DNA of 64,000 bases, taken from Tetranychus cinnabarinus (taxonomy: Eukaryota > Arthropoda > Arachnida > Trombidiformes > Tetranychidae). The position numbers were made by a program, and so were the translations under genes. The stretch's first letter is position 1, and each line of letters starts with the position of its first letter. The notes beneath the pieces are model-generated. The model had not been told where the DNA came from and did not search any database. It saw nothing but the letters and a program-made list of their open reading frames with translations. Below are positions 35,151 to 43,209 of this stretch, piece after piece. The stretch spans positions 1,116,001 through 1,180,000 of the forward strand of contig WHVY01000003.1 of assembly GCA_022266195.1 (NCBI GenBank), read 5' to 3'.

Positions 35151-35218
35151 AATTGTGTTGATAAAATTTGATTAAGCTTGATGGCTTCAATTTTACAATC
35201 AATTGAATTGTGGGTTAA
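35151..35218 (+). repeat. Direct repeat in Polinton non-coding region, copy 2
   Basis: Second copy of the repeat at 34380-34447, 771 bp downstream in the same orientation. Confidence 0.8.
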
Positions 35219-38200
35219 AAACAAGACCAGGTAAATGTTGATGAAATGGTTGGAAAGAAGTCGATAGTGAAAAGGAAAGAAATCACAATTGAAGACACTT
35301 AAATAATGATAATCTAATTGAAAATTCAATTCAAAGTGAGACTGAGAAGAAGAGGAAAAAAAGAGTCCAAAATTGTCTAAAAAGATCAATAGACTTTGCT
35401 AGAGTATTGATTGTTTTTTTTGCCTTTTCCAGTTTGAATGATGATTTTAAATTAATTTGTTCATTTTGAAGGTAAAAAAAAAAGCTGATGATGATTTACT
35501 ACAGACGCCAATGACAAAAGCAATTGATCAAAATGAACTTTGAAGAGGTTGATGATGAGAATGATTAGTGTAAAGCTAAACTCTCGGGTTTGATGGTGAA
35601 AGTGAACTACGATCAAGATGAGGATAAGATCCATGGAAAGAGAAGGAGATGATGATAATGATGATTCCATGAGGTTACATGATAACTGTGTGACTTGAAT
35701 TTTTTTTGTTATTCAGTTGCGTGAAGATTGAACAATGTGTAGATTGTAATGGTAATGCATAAATTTTCATAAATTGTGTGTGTGTGATCCTTTTGTTGAG
35801 TTAAAACCATTAACAGGAGGCAAACAAAAAGCCAATACAAATAATAATAGATCATGTTTGGAGTAACATTTACCAACGGTTATCAAAGTTGATTAACTTA
35901 AAAAGTTTGATGATAATTAGAGGCAACAAGATGATTAAGAATCAATAATTTAACAGGGAACAAAAAAGTAACACTATTTTCACATTTGGACATTAAGAAG
36001 AGAAAGGCTGACAAAAATTTCATCTCATTTACTTATCAAGATGGATTTTGAATTGAAACACTGGAATAATTGTGATGACAATAAATCAATGAAAGGCTAA
36101 TCAGAATGGGAAAAGGTTACAATTAGAGAAAGATTGATTAGTTGATGAGAAAAAAAAGTGGTAAGCAAAGTGTAGAAGTATATGAAAAAAAACAAACTCA
36201 AACAAGACTTGTATTTATATTATTTGAAGGGAAGGTTATTATATTATGGAAGACACTAAATGATAAACTAACGTCACAAATCAAACTAATCATGGAGACT
36301 TGGCAGCATTTGAAGCAAATAACAACAGCAACCTACTTCAACATCTGATGCAAGTTGATAAAGTGAAAGTAAAAGTACAACTCGAGAATCGACAAGATTG
36401 ATTTTAATTTCATTTCCTTCAATGTGTAACCAATTTGCTGATGAAAGTTAATTAAATAGTAAAGCTTTGGGTTGGTGTTGTGTGTGTGTTTGTGTTGTTG
36501 GTGATGTTGATGTGAGTAAGATGGTTCATTGAAACATATTAACTCCATCAATCATTTTGCTATTAAAATCATAATCCATGGTGAATTTTATAATGTTTTA
36601 TGCTGGTTCATGATGACATTTACATCATCTACCAACAATCAACCTTTAGCTTTAGACTTTCTGGTCAACATAATCAATTCATTATTGTAGGAATATAAAA
36701 GTAAATCAATTACGCCATTTTACTTTCACTTTGTTTTGTTTGCTTTTCATTAATAATTGAATGGGTTGAATGGAGTAATGGTTGACAACTAGGAAACTGT
36801 GAAACTTTGATGGTTTAAGGTTAACTTGAAAAGCTGGCAAGTTTAAACAAGGCTTGACAATCAAAACTTGAAGACACTGTAAGCACACATTTCACCGAGA
36901 ACACAATTGGTTCAATTGTGATTGTAAAGGTTGAAATAATGTTGGTTTCGTGGAGGTTGTTGGTTAACTGAGGAGTGTTGATGATGCTGATGATGCTGTT
37001 GCTGATGAAGGTTTGAAAAAAATTGCTGAGGTATTGGGATAATCCATGTACATGTAAACACACTTTTTCCTTGTTTGGGTTTCACTGTGAGAAATAGATT
37101 TTTGATAAGCAACAATATATGATTGGTACCTTTGATTGACCTGCAAAACCGTCACCGTCATACACATAAAGGTGATCATAACAGTCAAGGCGAAGGTCAT
37201 CAAACCGAAGCATGAATCGTTGAGACAAGCTCCGTTTGAAATGTTAAAGTACAATTCATATTTTCATCACGAGAAGATGTAATTACTGCTCCATCAATCT
37301 GCTTGGCGTATATTTTTCCCTCATACAAATCGTTTATTTTAATTGATTAATAGCCAATTCTCAAAAGAAATTAGTAATTTGAGCTAATTTGTTCAATATT
37401 TTGAGTAAAATAAGAAAATAGAATGCATTTTAAAAGCCAAATGCTTCGACTGTTGGAAAACCAAACGGTTAATTCAAACTGAAGCCAGAGTGTTTGAGTT
37501 ACTGTTATAAAATCTGAAGCTATAGCTAAATGATTCCTTTAAATGCTTAACTTATAGATTTAGTTATTGTAGCATAGATGGTCACAATTAAATGATTATA
37601 TAATTAAACAATAAAGAGAGGAAACTGGAAATGTAAAAGAAGATAAATCTTCTGCTTAAAGAAAGATAAGAGAGACTGTAAATTGCGAAAAAAGACAGAC
37701 TCGAGAACGGAAGAAATGGAGACAGGACAAAGGTGAGAAGCACACAAGGTATGACTGGTAAAGAATGGAAGTAAAAACTTTGAATTTGCATGGCGATACA
37801 CAGTCATGTCACATTGTGACCAAATTAGATTTGTTTTGACGGAAATTGGGCCTCCAATTAGATACAATTTTTAGGCTAGTTTCACTTTGTAATGCAAATG
37901 GTGCTAAATTTAAGTTATCGTCGAATCTCAAAATTTATTTTGCTGGTGATCATCCCGAACTAAGTTTGTCTGAATGCAGTAAGCAAACGTGGGCTCATTA
38001 AATCAAATTTGAGGCAATATAGTGAACCAGTAGAAGAGTTAGCAATGTAAAAAATGGGAGAGAGAGTGGAATGATGATAATATATTAAACAAATTTGATT
38101 CAACAGAAAAACTGTCAAATTTACACATGAAATGGAACCATTCAGAAGCTGAATTGAGTTATCTAAATGTTCTGTTGATAAGTTAAAAGTCTAAGATTAA

Positions 38201-38286
38201 GGTTCTAAGGTCAATTCCTTTTTGTCAAATGAGAGTTTTGTCTTCTTTCACCAATTTTAACTCATTTTTTTCTTTCTTTTATAGTT

Positions 38287-38883
38287 ATGTTTAGAATTGT
38301 AGTTGGCACTAGCCCCTTCACAATGAGATTCGTTAAAATAAGAATAGAGGATGGTGTGGAGATTGAAGAAGAATCCCATGAATTTGAAAGAATCGAGGAT
38401 GGTTATTGCATACCGATAGGCACACAACAAAATGAGGATGGAGATGATGTTGTTGATAGTTTACCAGTCCAAAATTCACAACATGAAGTTGGTGATTTCC
38501 CTCAGGAACTTGTTGATTTATCTGAGGAATTTCTTAACCCCCCTCAAGTTCTTGATTTATCAGTTGAAGACACAGATTTAATTCAAGAAGCAGAACAAAA
38601 TTACCCACTCGCTATCGAATCCAATGTCCCAGAAAATGATGAGTCTTATATTGACGAGCAAGATGAGCCCATCAATTATGCAGATTTAACAGTTTCAATC
38701 TTCGATTTTCTTTCCATGTTAGCATACACTCCTCCTTTTTATGTTCATTCCATTCTTTCATGCATAGTTGGAATCCATAATGCAAACATAAACTTATCTA
38801 GAAGAATGTTTTTCACAATTTTATCTGTAATCCCTAGGGAGTTTGTACCTAATCTTTTATATTACATCAATTCAGACCATTAA
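38287..38883 (+). CDS. Polinton accessory protein, acidic, unknown
   Basis: A frame of 198 residues beginning two bases after a strong 3' splice site. The first 130 residues are very acidic (runs of Glu and Asp, with the repeated wording LVDLSEEF and VLDLSVED). The last 65 are more hydrophobic and helix-like (SIFDFLSMLAYTPPFYVHSI). No family is recognised. An acidic tail next to a folded domain could suit a transcriptional activator, but that is only a guess. It is the first gene behind the putative leader intron. Confidence 0.65.
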   Translation: MFRIVVGTSPFTMRFVKIRIEDGVEIEEESHEFERIEDGYCIPIGTQQNEDGDDVVDSLPVQNSQHEVGDFPQELVDLSEEFLNPPQVLDLSVEDTDLIQEAEQNYPLAIESNVPENDESYIDEQDEPINYADLTVSIFDFLSMLAYTPPFYVHSILSCIVGIHNANINLSRRMFFTILSVIPREFVPNLLYYINSDH

Positions 38884-38934
38884 ATTTTTTTTTCACGCAA
38901 TTTTATCTCCTCCTTTACCTTTTCAGACTCTGAA

Positions 38935-39441
38935 ATGAAAATTATTTCTGAAAAAAGTTCGGTTTCCGATAATCCTTGTTCGAATCGAGTTCCTTCAAAA
39001 GAGGATTCATTTTGGAAGCATCATTTTCAAGTCAATTCGTCCGTTGCCCAGATTCCTGCAGATGATTCTTGTCCAACTGAAGATACTAATAATCCATGCA
39101 AAGCATCAAAATATGTAAAATGTATTAAAAAAATGCACAAAAAACTGGCATGTAAAACTGTTCATTGTAAAGTGTGCAACAAGGTCAGGAAGATGAAGGA
39201 AATTGATAGAAGGAGAATTTTAAACAAAACAAAAGCTCCATGTTTTTTAATGAGCAGATCTTGTATATCAAATTCTGATAATGGTTGTCCACGAGTTAAA
39301 CAAATCAAAGACTGGTTAATTTATTGTAAATTTAAAAAATATAACATTTCAAAATGTAAAAAACACGCATGTCTTTTGAAAAAGATTAAATTAGATGCTG
39401 AATTGAAATTTTCTGTAATATCTGAAATAATGAAAAATTGA
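38935..39441 (+). CDS. Cys-rich protein, possible TAZ-type zinc finger
   Basis: 168 residues, very basic and Cys-rich in its C-terminal 110. The spacing resembles the TAZ2 domain of CBP/p300: H-x4-C-x4-C-x2-C (residues 63-77, KMHKKLACKTVHCKVC), then C-x7-C inside SCISNSDNGCPRVKQ, then KCKKHACLLKKIKL, which parallels the third TAZ helix. Some ligands of the second and third zinc sites are missing or shifted, so at best it is a divergent TAZ fold. TAZ domains bind activation domains of transcription factors; a viral version could tap the host co-activator network. A CTTTTCAG acceptor ends 8 bases before the ATG. Family assignment is tentative; the gene itself is solid. Confidence 0.5.
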   Translation: MKIISEKSSVSDNPCSNRVPSKEDSFWKHHFQVNSSVAQIPADDSCPTEDTNNPCKASKYVKCIKKMHKKLACKTVHCKVCNKVRKMKEIDRRRILNKTKAPCFLMSRSCISNSDNGCPRVKQIKDWLIYCKFKKYNISKCKKHACLLKKIKLDAELKFSVISEIMKN

Positions 39442-39484
39442 AAGTAATTCTAATAAACTTGTTTTATTCAAAACAGCTATCAAT

Positions 39485-40369
39485 ATGCTTACACCGTGCA
39501 TTGAAAATTGGCCATGTCTCGAAACTAAGAAGACTCTACAAAAGTATTTGAAGATGAAACTCTTAGATAACAGGCGTGAATCATTTCGTGGAACAAAATA
39601 TACACGGAATCAAATTTGCATGGCTATTTATAATGGTTTTTATCTTTCTGATGATAAAAATTTTTTCGTTTGTTTTTGCTGCGGTCTTCACACACCAAGT
39701 GATCAACCCCAAATCAATTTAATTGATTTACATAAAACATTTAGTATTGAATGTGCTTATCTCAAACAGAAAGAGCTTGGTCTGAAACTGTGGTATGATG
39801 CTAATTCACGATTTTCCTACTATTGTATACCAAGACAAATGGATTTTGCCTTTGAAGAAAGTCTCATTCAGCTTTCAATTCTGGAAAAACAAAGCACAAA
39901 TAGCGTTGTGAGAAGAATTACCACCAAACCTATTTATATCATAAATCCAATGAAAATATACCAGTTATTTCAGATCCGTGAAAACAGGGTTTACTCTTTC
40001 AAAAATTCAGGTTGTCCAGATGTCAAGGCGAACTATTTTGTCGAATCTGGTTTTTATTATTGTGGATATGGTCGAATAGTTCAATGTGCATTCTGCTCTC
40101 TGGCTTTTGATGGTAGAACAAAATATCACCCTGGTTTCATACATAGAATGCTTTATCCTGAATGCCCTTTTTTAACCCTGCCTAGATATCAGGCTGAACG
40201 AGATTATTGCTGTGTTTGCTTGGTACAACCGAGAAAAATTTTATACTTACCATGTGAACATCTTGTCACGTGCCCTGATTGTAATTATAGATTGGTGCAA
40301 CAAGAAAAGGTTGATTGTCCAATATGTCGTTCTCCCGTCGAAACTAGAATAAATTGCATCTTTCCTTAG
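39485..40369 (+). CDS. Inhibitor-of-apoptosis homologue, two BIRs + RING
   Basis: 294 residues. BIR-like domain 1 (about residues 57-95) has C-x2-C-x16-H-x6-C. BIR-like domain 2 (about 183-240, ESGFYYCGYGRIVQCAFC) has C-x2-C-x15-H-x6-C. The C-terminal RING (about 243-283) shows CCVCL, LPCEHLVTC and CPICRSP. This two-BIR plus RING layout is that of baculovirus-type IAPs, E3 ubiquitin ligases that restrain caspases or IAP antagonists. In a virus-like element it would be expected to delay death of the host cell. A splice acceptor (AAAACAG) ends 8 bases before the ATG. A second BIR/RING gene lies at the other end of the element. Confidence 0.85.
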   Translation: MLTPCIENWPCLETKKTLQKYLKMKLLDNRRESFRGTKYTRNQICMAIYNGFYLSDDKNFFVCFCCGLHTPSDQPQINLIDLHKTFSIECAYLKQKELGLKLWYDANSRFSYYCIPRQMDFAFEESLIQLSILEKQSTNSVVRRITTKPIYIINPMKIYQLFQIRENRVYSFKNSGCPDVKANYFVESGFYYCGYGRIVQCAFCSLAFDGRTKYHPGFIHRMLYPECPFLTLPRYQAERDYCCVCLVQPRKILYLPCEHLVTCPDCNYRLVQQEKVDCPICRSPVETRINCIFP

Positions 40370-40442
40370 GTAGAATTAAGATTAGTTATTTAAAGATAAT
40401 TACTTTCATTAATTTTTTTTTCTGTTTCTTTGCAGAGGAAAA

Positions 40443-40831
40443 ATGCCTCGTTACAATTTGAGACCAAGGAGATCAAGGTATTTAACAAATCTGTAAAGTA
40501 AAAATCATAATTTAACTAACCTTTTTATTAATTTTCAACTTTGAATTATAGTTTATTGATGCGTGGACCAGTATCCAAGCGCTTGAAACTGTTGATGGGA
40601 TTCTTTGATAAATCAAAATATCTTTATGGTGATGCATTGAAGCATTTCATTATGGGTCTTGAGAAGTTGTTTGAATCGGATTTTTTAGTCAACAACTGTC
40701 ATCACGCTATGTGTATTGTTGCAGATGGTTTGGAGGAGCTGAAATTGACACAATTCATCGCAACACGAGATTATCAGGATTTGCGAGTATCATTGCTTGT
40801 ATTATACGTTTGCATTGTGAACCAGAATTGA
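40443..40831 (+). CDS. Polinton accessory protein, spliced, unknown
   Basis: Two exons, 40443-40477 and 40552-40831, joined in phase, encode 104 residues. The first exon gives a very basic start (MPRYNLRPRRS), likely a nuclear or nucleic-acid-binding tail. The second is a compact alpha-helical stretch without recognisable family. A strong acceptor (TTTCTTTGCAG) lies 7 bases before the ATG, so the gene may be the third or later exon of a leader-spliced RNA. The short 74-bp intron resembles host introns. Confidence 0.6.
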
Positions 40832-40932
40832 AGCATGAAAAATTTCTCAATACCTTTAATCTTTATATATTAAACATGTTTTATCAATGAAACTCCCATT
40901 TTTTTGTTGCGACGGTTAAATCACTCTACAGG

Positions 40933-40940
40933 TATAAAAT
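40933..40940 (+). promoter_or_regulatory. TATA box before the BTB-like gene
   Basis: TATAAAAT, 43-50 bp upstream of the ATG at 40983; a start about 30 bp downstream leaves a short leader. Confidence 0.5.
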
Positions 40941-40982
40941 GGAGAGATTATCAATGTTTTAGTTCATTTTAGTGAGTATTGA

Positions 40983-41542
40983 ATGTTTGTGAACATGATA
41001 CAGTATCATGGATTCTGCAAACAAAAAGTTGAATTGAATAATGTTATCCTTTGGTTTGATTTTGGTGAATTCAGAGTTCTTGACTCGTCCTTTTTGAAAC
41101 GTCTCAACACTTTATTTAGCGATATCAAGTTTACTAAAAGTTTGAAAGGATCTTTAATTGGACCAATCAAAAGAATAAAAAACAATAGCTTTATATTTAA
41201 AGGTAATTTAATTCAAACAACTCGACCATTTCTAATGTTTTTTTTTGTTTAACAGCGCAAATTGACAGCCGTTATTGTGACATTGTGTTGAACTTTTTTT
41301 CAACTGGGTTAGTAGTGCATCATCACCTTTCACTACCTGAAAAACTTGAATTAGGTTATGTTTTTGATTACTTTGGGATAAATTTAGATGAAAACACAAA
41401 GTATGTAACTTTAAATGAGTTGAGAAGTAATCTAATTGAATACGCCCTGTTTTCAAATGATGTTGATACTGTTGATTTAGTAAACTACTTGATCCATGAC
41501 CTGAATAGTGAGCTAGTTGGATCATATATAAGTAGTTGTTGA
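40983..41542 (+). CDS. BTB/T1 (KCTD-like) domain protein, spliced
   Basis: Exons 40983-41202 and 41256-41542 (donor AAAG/GTAATT, acceptor TTTAACAG) encode 168 residues. The order VELNNVILWFDFGEF, then SSFLKRLNTLF, then (exon 2) IDSRYCDIVLNFFSTGLVV and LELGYVFDYFGI follows the T1/BTB fold of potassium-channel tetramerisation and KCTD proteins, where a beta-hairpin is followed by the F-x-x-VLNF-x-x-TG motif and a final helix before YFGI. KCTD proteins recruit substrates to cullin-3 ubiquitin ligases, so this may redirect host ubiquitylation. The match is by pattern, and the N-terminal GG of the fold is not conserved. Confidence 0.6.
41525..41532 (+). promoter_or_regulatory. TATA box before the dUTPase-like paralogue
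   Basis: TATATAAG, lying inside the last codons of the BTB-like gene and 32-39 bp upstream of the ATG at 41564. A splice acceptor (GATTCATTAG) also ends one base before that ATG. Confidence 0.5.
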
Positions 41543-41563
41543 ATTTCATTTTGATTCATTAGA

Positions 41564-41950
41564 ATGAGTTTCTTATACAACAAGTGTTCATCTAAGGCTT
41601 CAAAAATAACAAAAGATGCAGCAAAATTAGGTTATATTCTTTATTCCCCTGCTGTTTTATTATTACCATCATGCAGAGCATCTATAATTAAAACGGGAAT
41701 CAAATTGAAAGCACCCACGGGTGTGACTTTAAAATGTTCTTCAAGCTGTCACCTGTTGAATAAAAATGTTTTTGTCCTCGATTCATTAATTGACCCCAAT
41801 TTCAATGATGAATTTAAAATAATTGTGTACAACTTTAATGACGATGATGTTTTGATAAGCCAAAGTGAACAGCTCGCTCTAATAACTCTTGTCAAAGTTG
41901 CAACGCCTTGCTGGGTACATATACCCATTTTAAGTGATTTTGCTGATTAA
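41564..41950 (+). CDS. Degenerate dUTPase paralogue, probably inactive
   Basis: 128 residues with the trimeric dUTPase fold pattern, most similar to the next gene: MSFLYNKC, TGIKLKAPTGV, SLIDPNFNDEFKIIVYNF. The catalytic motifs are eroded: the Asp of motif 1 is replaced (KLGYILYSP), the Ser-rich motif 2 reads CSSSCHL, the Gly of motif 3 is lost, and the glycine-rich C-terminal motif 5 is absent. The frame is intact, so it is probably kept for a non-catalytic role, such as a mixed trimer or protein binding. Confidence 0.75.
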   Translation: MSFLYNKCSSKASKITKDAAKLGYILYSPAVLLLPSCRASIIKTGIKLKAPTGVTLKCSSSCHLLNKNVFVLDSLIDPNFNDEFKIIVYNFNDDDVLISQSEQLALITLVKVATPCWVHIPILSDFAD

Positions 41951-41966
41951 AGATTGAATTTCCGAG

Positions 41967-41975
41967 TATATAAAG
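41967..41975 (+). promoter_or_regulatory. TATA box of the dUTPase gene
   Basis: TATATAAAG, 31-39 bp upstream of the ATG at 42006 and 17 bp after the previous stop codon. No good splice acceptor precedes this ATG, so a separate promoter is likely. Confidence 0.65.
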
Positions 41976-42005
41976 AACTGTTTTTCAAAAAGGATATCAT
42001 TCATC

Positions 42006-42428
42006 ATGAGTTTGTTCTACAGTAAGTGTTACCCAGGTGCAGCTACACCAAGCAGAGCAACCGCTGGTTCAGTTGGTTGGGACGTGCGATCTATTGAGGA
42101 TGTCATTTTACCATCAAAAATGATTACAATCCTCAGAACAGGTTTGAAAGTGCAGCCACCTAGTGGCACATATGTGAGACTTGCTTCACGATCTAGTTTA
42201 GCTTCACAAGGTATTGTTGTACACGGAGGGGTCATTGATCCAGATTATACTGGTGAAATACGTGTCATCCTACATAACTGGTCTGACAATAATTTCATCA
42301 TCAAACAAGGGATGAAAATAGCTCAAATGATTGTCGAAAGAGCGGAAATACCCGATTTGGTTGAAGTAGCAAATATAATTGAATGTAGTGAGCGAGGAGG
42401 GAGCGGTTTTGGATCTTCTGGGATTTAA
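42006..42428 (+). CDS. dut: dUTPase (dUTP diphosphatase)
   Basis: 140 residues of a trimeric dUTPase, which hydrolyses dUTP to dUMP and pyrophosphate and so keeps uracil out of replicating DNA. All five motifs are present: AGSVGWDVRS (motif 1, Asp kept), ASRSSLA (2), GVIDPDYTGEI (3), GMKIAQMIVE (4) and RGGSGFGSSG (5). Length is typical. It stands next to an inactive-looking paralogue and upstream of the polymerase gene, in keeping with a replication role. Confidence 0.95.
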   Translation: MSLFYSKCYPGAATPSRATAGSVGWDVRSIEDVILPSKMITILRTGLKVQPPSGTYVRLASRSSLASQGIVVHGGVIDPDYTGEIRVILHNWSDNNFIIKQGMKIAQMIVERAEIPDLVEVANIIECSERGGSGFGSSGI

Positions 42429-42429
42429 G

Positions 42430-42437
42430 TATAAAAG
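42430..42437 (+). promoter_or_regulatory. TATA box before the PC4-like gene
   Basis: TATAAAAG begins one base after the dUTPase stop codon and 62-69 bp before the ATG at 42499, giving a predicted RNA start near 42460. Confidence 0.6.
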
Positions 42438-42498
42438 AACATCAACTCTACATTTTCTTTCATTCAATTTCATTACGTGCAACAGTTCACTTCTCAAC

Positions 42499-42999
42499 AT
42501 GAGTTCCAACGAAGAATCTTCGCAAAACTCTCTTCAAAGTCTCAAAAAAGCTGTGTACCGTAAAAGATTCAGTGAAGAGTTTGAACAATTATTCAACGTT
42601 GAAGTCGCTCAAACTTTGTGGGTTGCTGTTCAAAAGTCAAGATCTGCACAAGGAATTATGTTTGTAGACATTCGCCGCAAGAAAGAAGGACAGTGGAAAG
42701 GTAACAAAATTTACATTCCAACTCAATATGGTCTTTTCATGAAGTATCCAGAATATGAAAAACTTAAAATCAAGTTTGAACAGTTTCTTAATGAAACTGA
42801 GAAAAACTTTGAGTTTTCAGTTTTTCCCAAACGTACCATCATTGGAAAAGAGGCTTCTGCAGGCGTTTTAGCGATAACACTGAAAACTGACTCGAAAGAA
42901 AGTGAACTTTGTTTGAACCGTATGGAAATTTTTGCCCTGATTTCACACTCTGTTGCTGATGGAATTGCTTCCGCAATGTGTCAAGCAATTTATGATTGA
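42499..42999 (+). CDS. Probable PC4/Sub1-like ssDNA-binding protein
   Basis: 166 residues. Residues about 35-100 follow the PC4 (transcriptional co-activator p15/Sub1) pattern: a start FNVEVAQTLWVAVQ, the central MFVDIRRKKEGQWKGNKIYI that parallels the PC4 VDIR strand and KKGI strand, and then a helix EYEKLKIKFEQF. An N-terminal Ser-rich leader (MSSNEESSQNS) also recalls PC4. PC4 proteins bind single-stranded DNA and assist RNA polymerase II initiation, so the product could serve transcription or replication. The ATG is chosen because it follows the TATA box and the dUTPase stop; the frame is open further upstream within the dUTPase gene. Family assignment is moderate. Confidence 0.6.
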   Translation: MSSNEESSQNSLQSLKKAVYRKRFSEEFEQLFNVEVAQTLWVAVQKSRSAQGIMFVDIRRKKEGQWKGNKIYIPTQYGLFMKYPEYEKLKIKFEQFLNETEKNFEFSVFPKRTIIGKEASAGVLAITLKTDSKESELCLNRMEIFALISHSVADGIASAMCQAIYD

Positions 43000-43209
43000 T
43001 TCTAACAAAAAAAACTTTCAATTCATACTTTTATTATTATAATCACTTTTTCTTTATGGGTTATTTTGGATTTATCTTTATTATTCTTTAATTTGTAATT
43101 CATTCTTTTATATTATAATAATAAAATAAAAAGAGAGCTCTCCCAAAACTATGCATTTCAAAATCTTATTTAAAGGTGAAAGCCTCCAAATTTTGTTTCA
43201 TTGCTCGAA

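Larger units (their letters stand above)
34040..38284 (+). other. Putative untranslated leader exon and long intron
   Basis: From the inferred start near 34040 to a GTAAGT donor at 34335 the sequence is poor in G and, after one short upstream ATG near 34067, free of ATG. It is followed by about 3.95 kb without any convincing coding frame, ending in a strong acceptor (TTTCTTTCTTTTATAG, 38284) two bases before the first rightward gene. This is what a spliced leader and its intron look like. The intron contains a 68-bp direct repeat and TTA/TGA-rich stretches. Splicing is inferred, not shown. Confidence 0.55.

Noticed and set aside
36964..37254. Minus-strand frame with a hydrophobic stretch (FGLMTFALTVMITFMCMTVTVL) inside the Polinton non-coding region, looking like a transmembrane exon
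   Set aside because: It has no ATG in a suitable place, an in-frame stop just upstream, and no acceptor that keeps the frame. Possibly a captured host exon remnant but not supportable as a gene.
42379..42498. N-terminal extension of the PC4-like protein into the dUTPase gene
   Set aside because: This part overlaps the conserved dUTPase motif 5 and the TATA box; the ATG at 42499 fits the promoter better.
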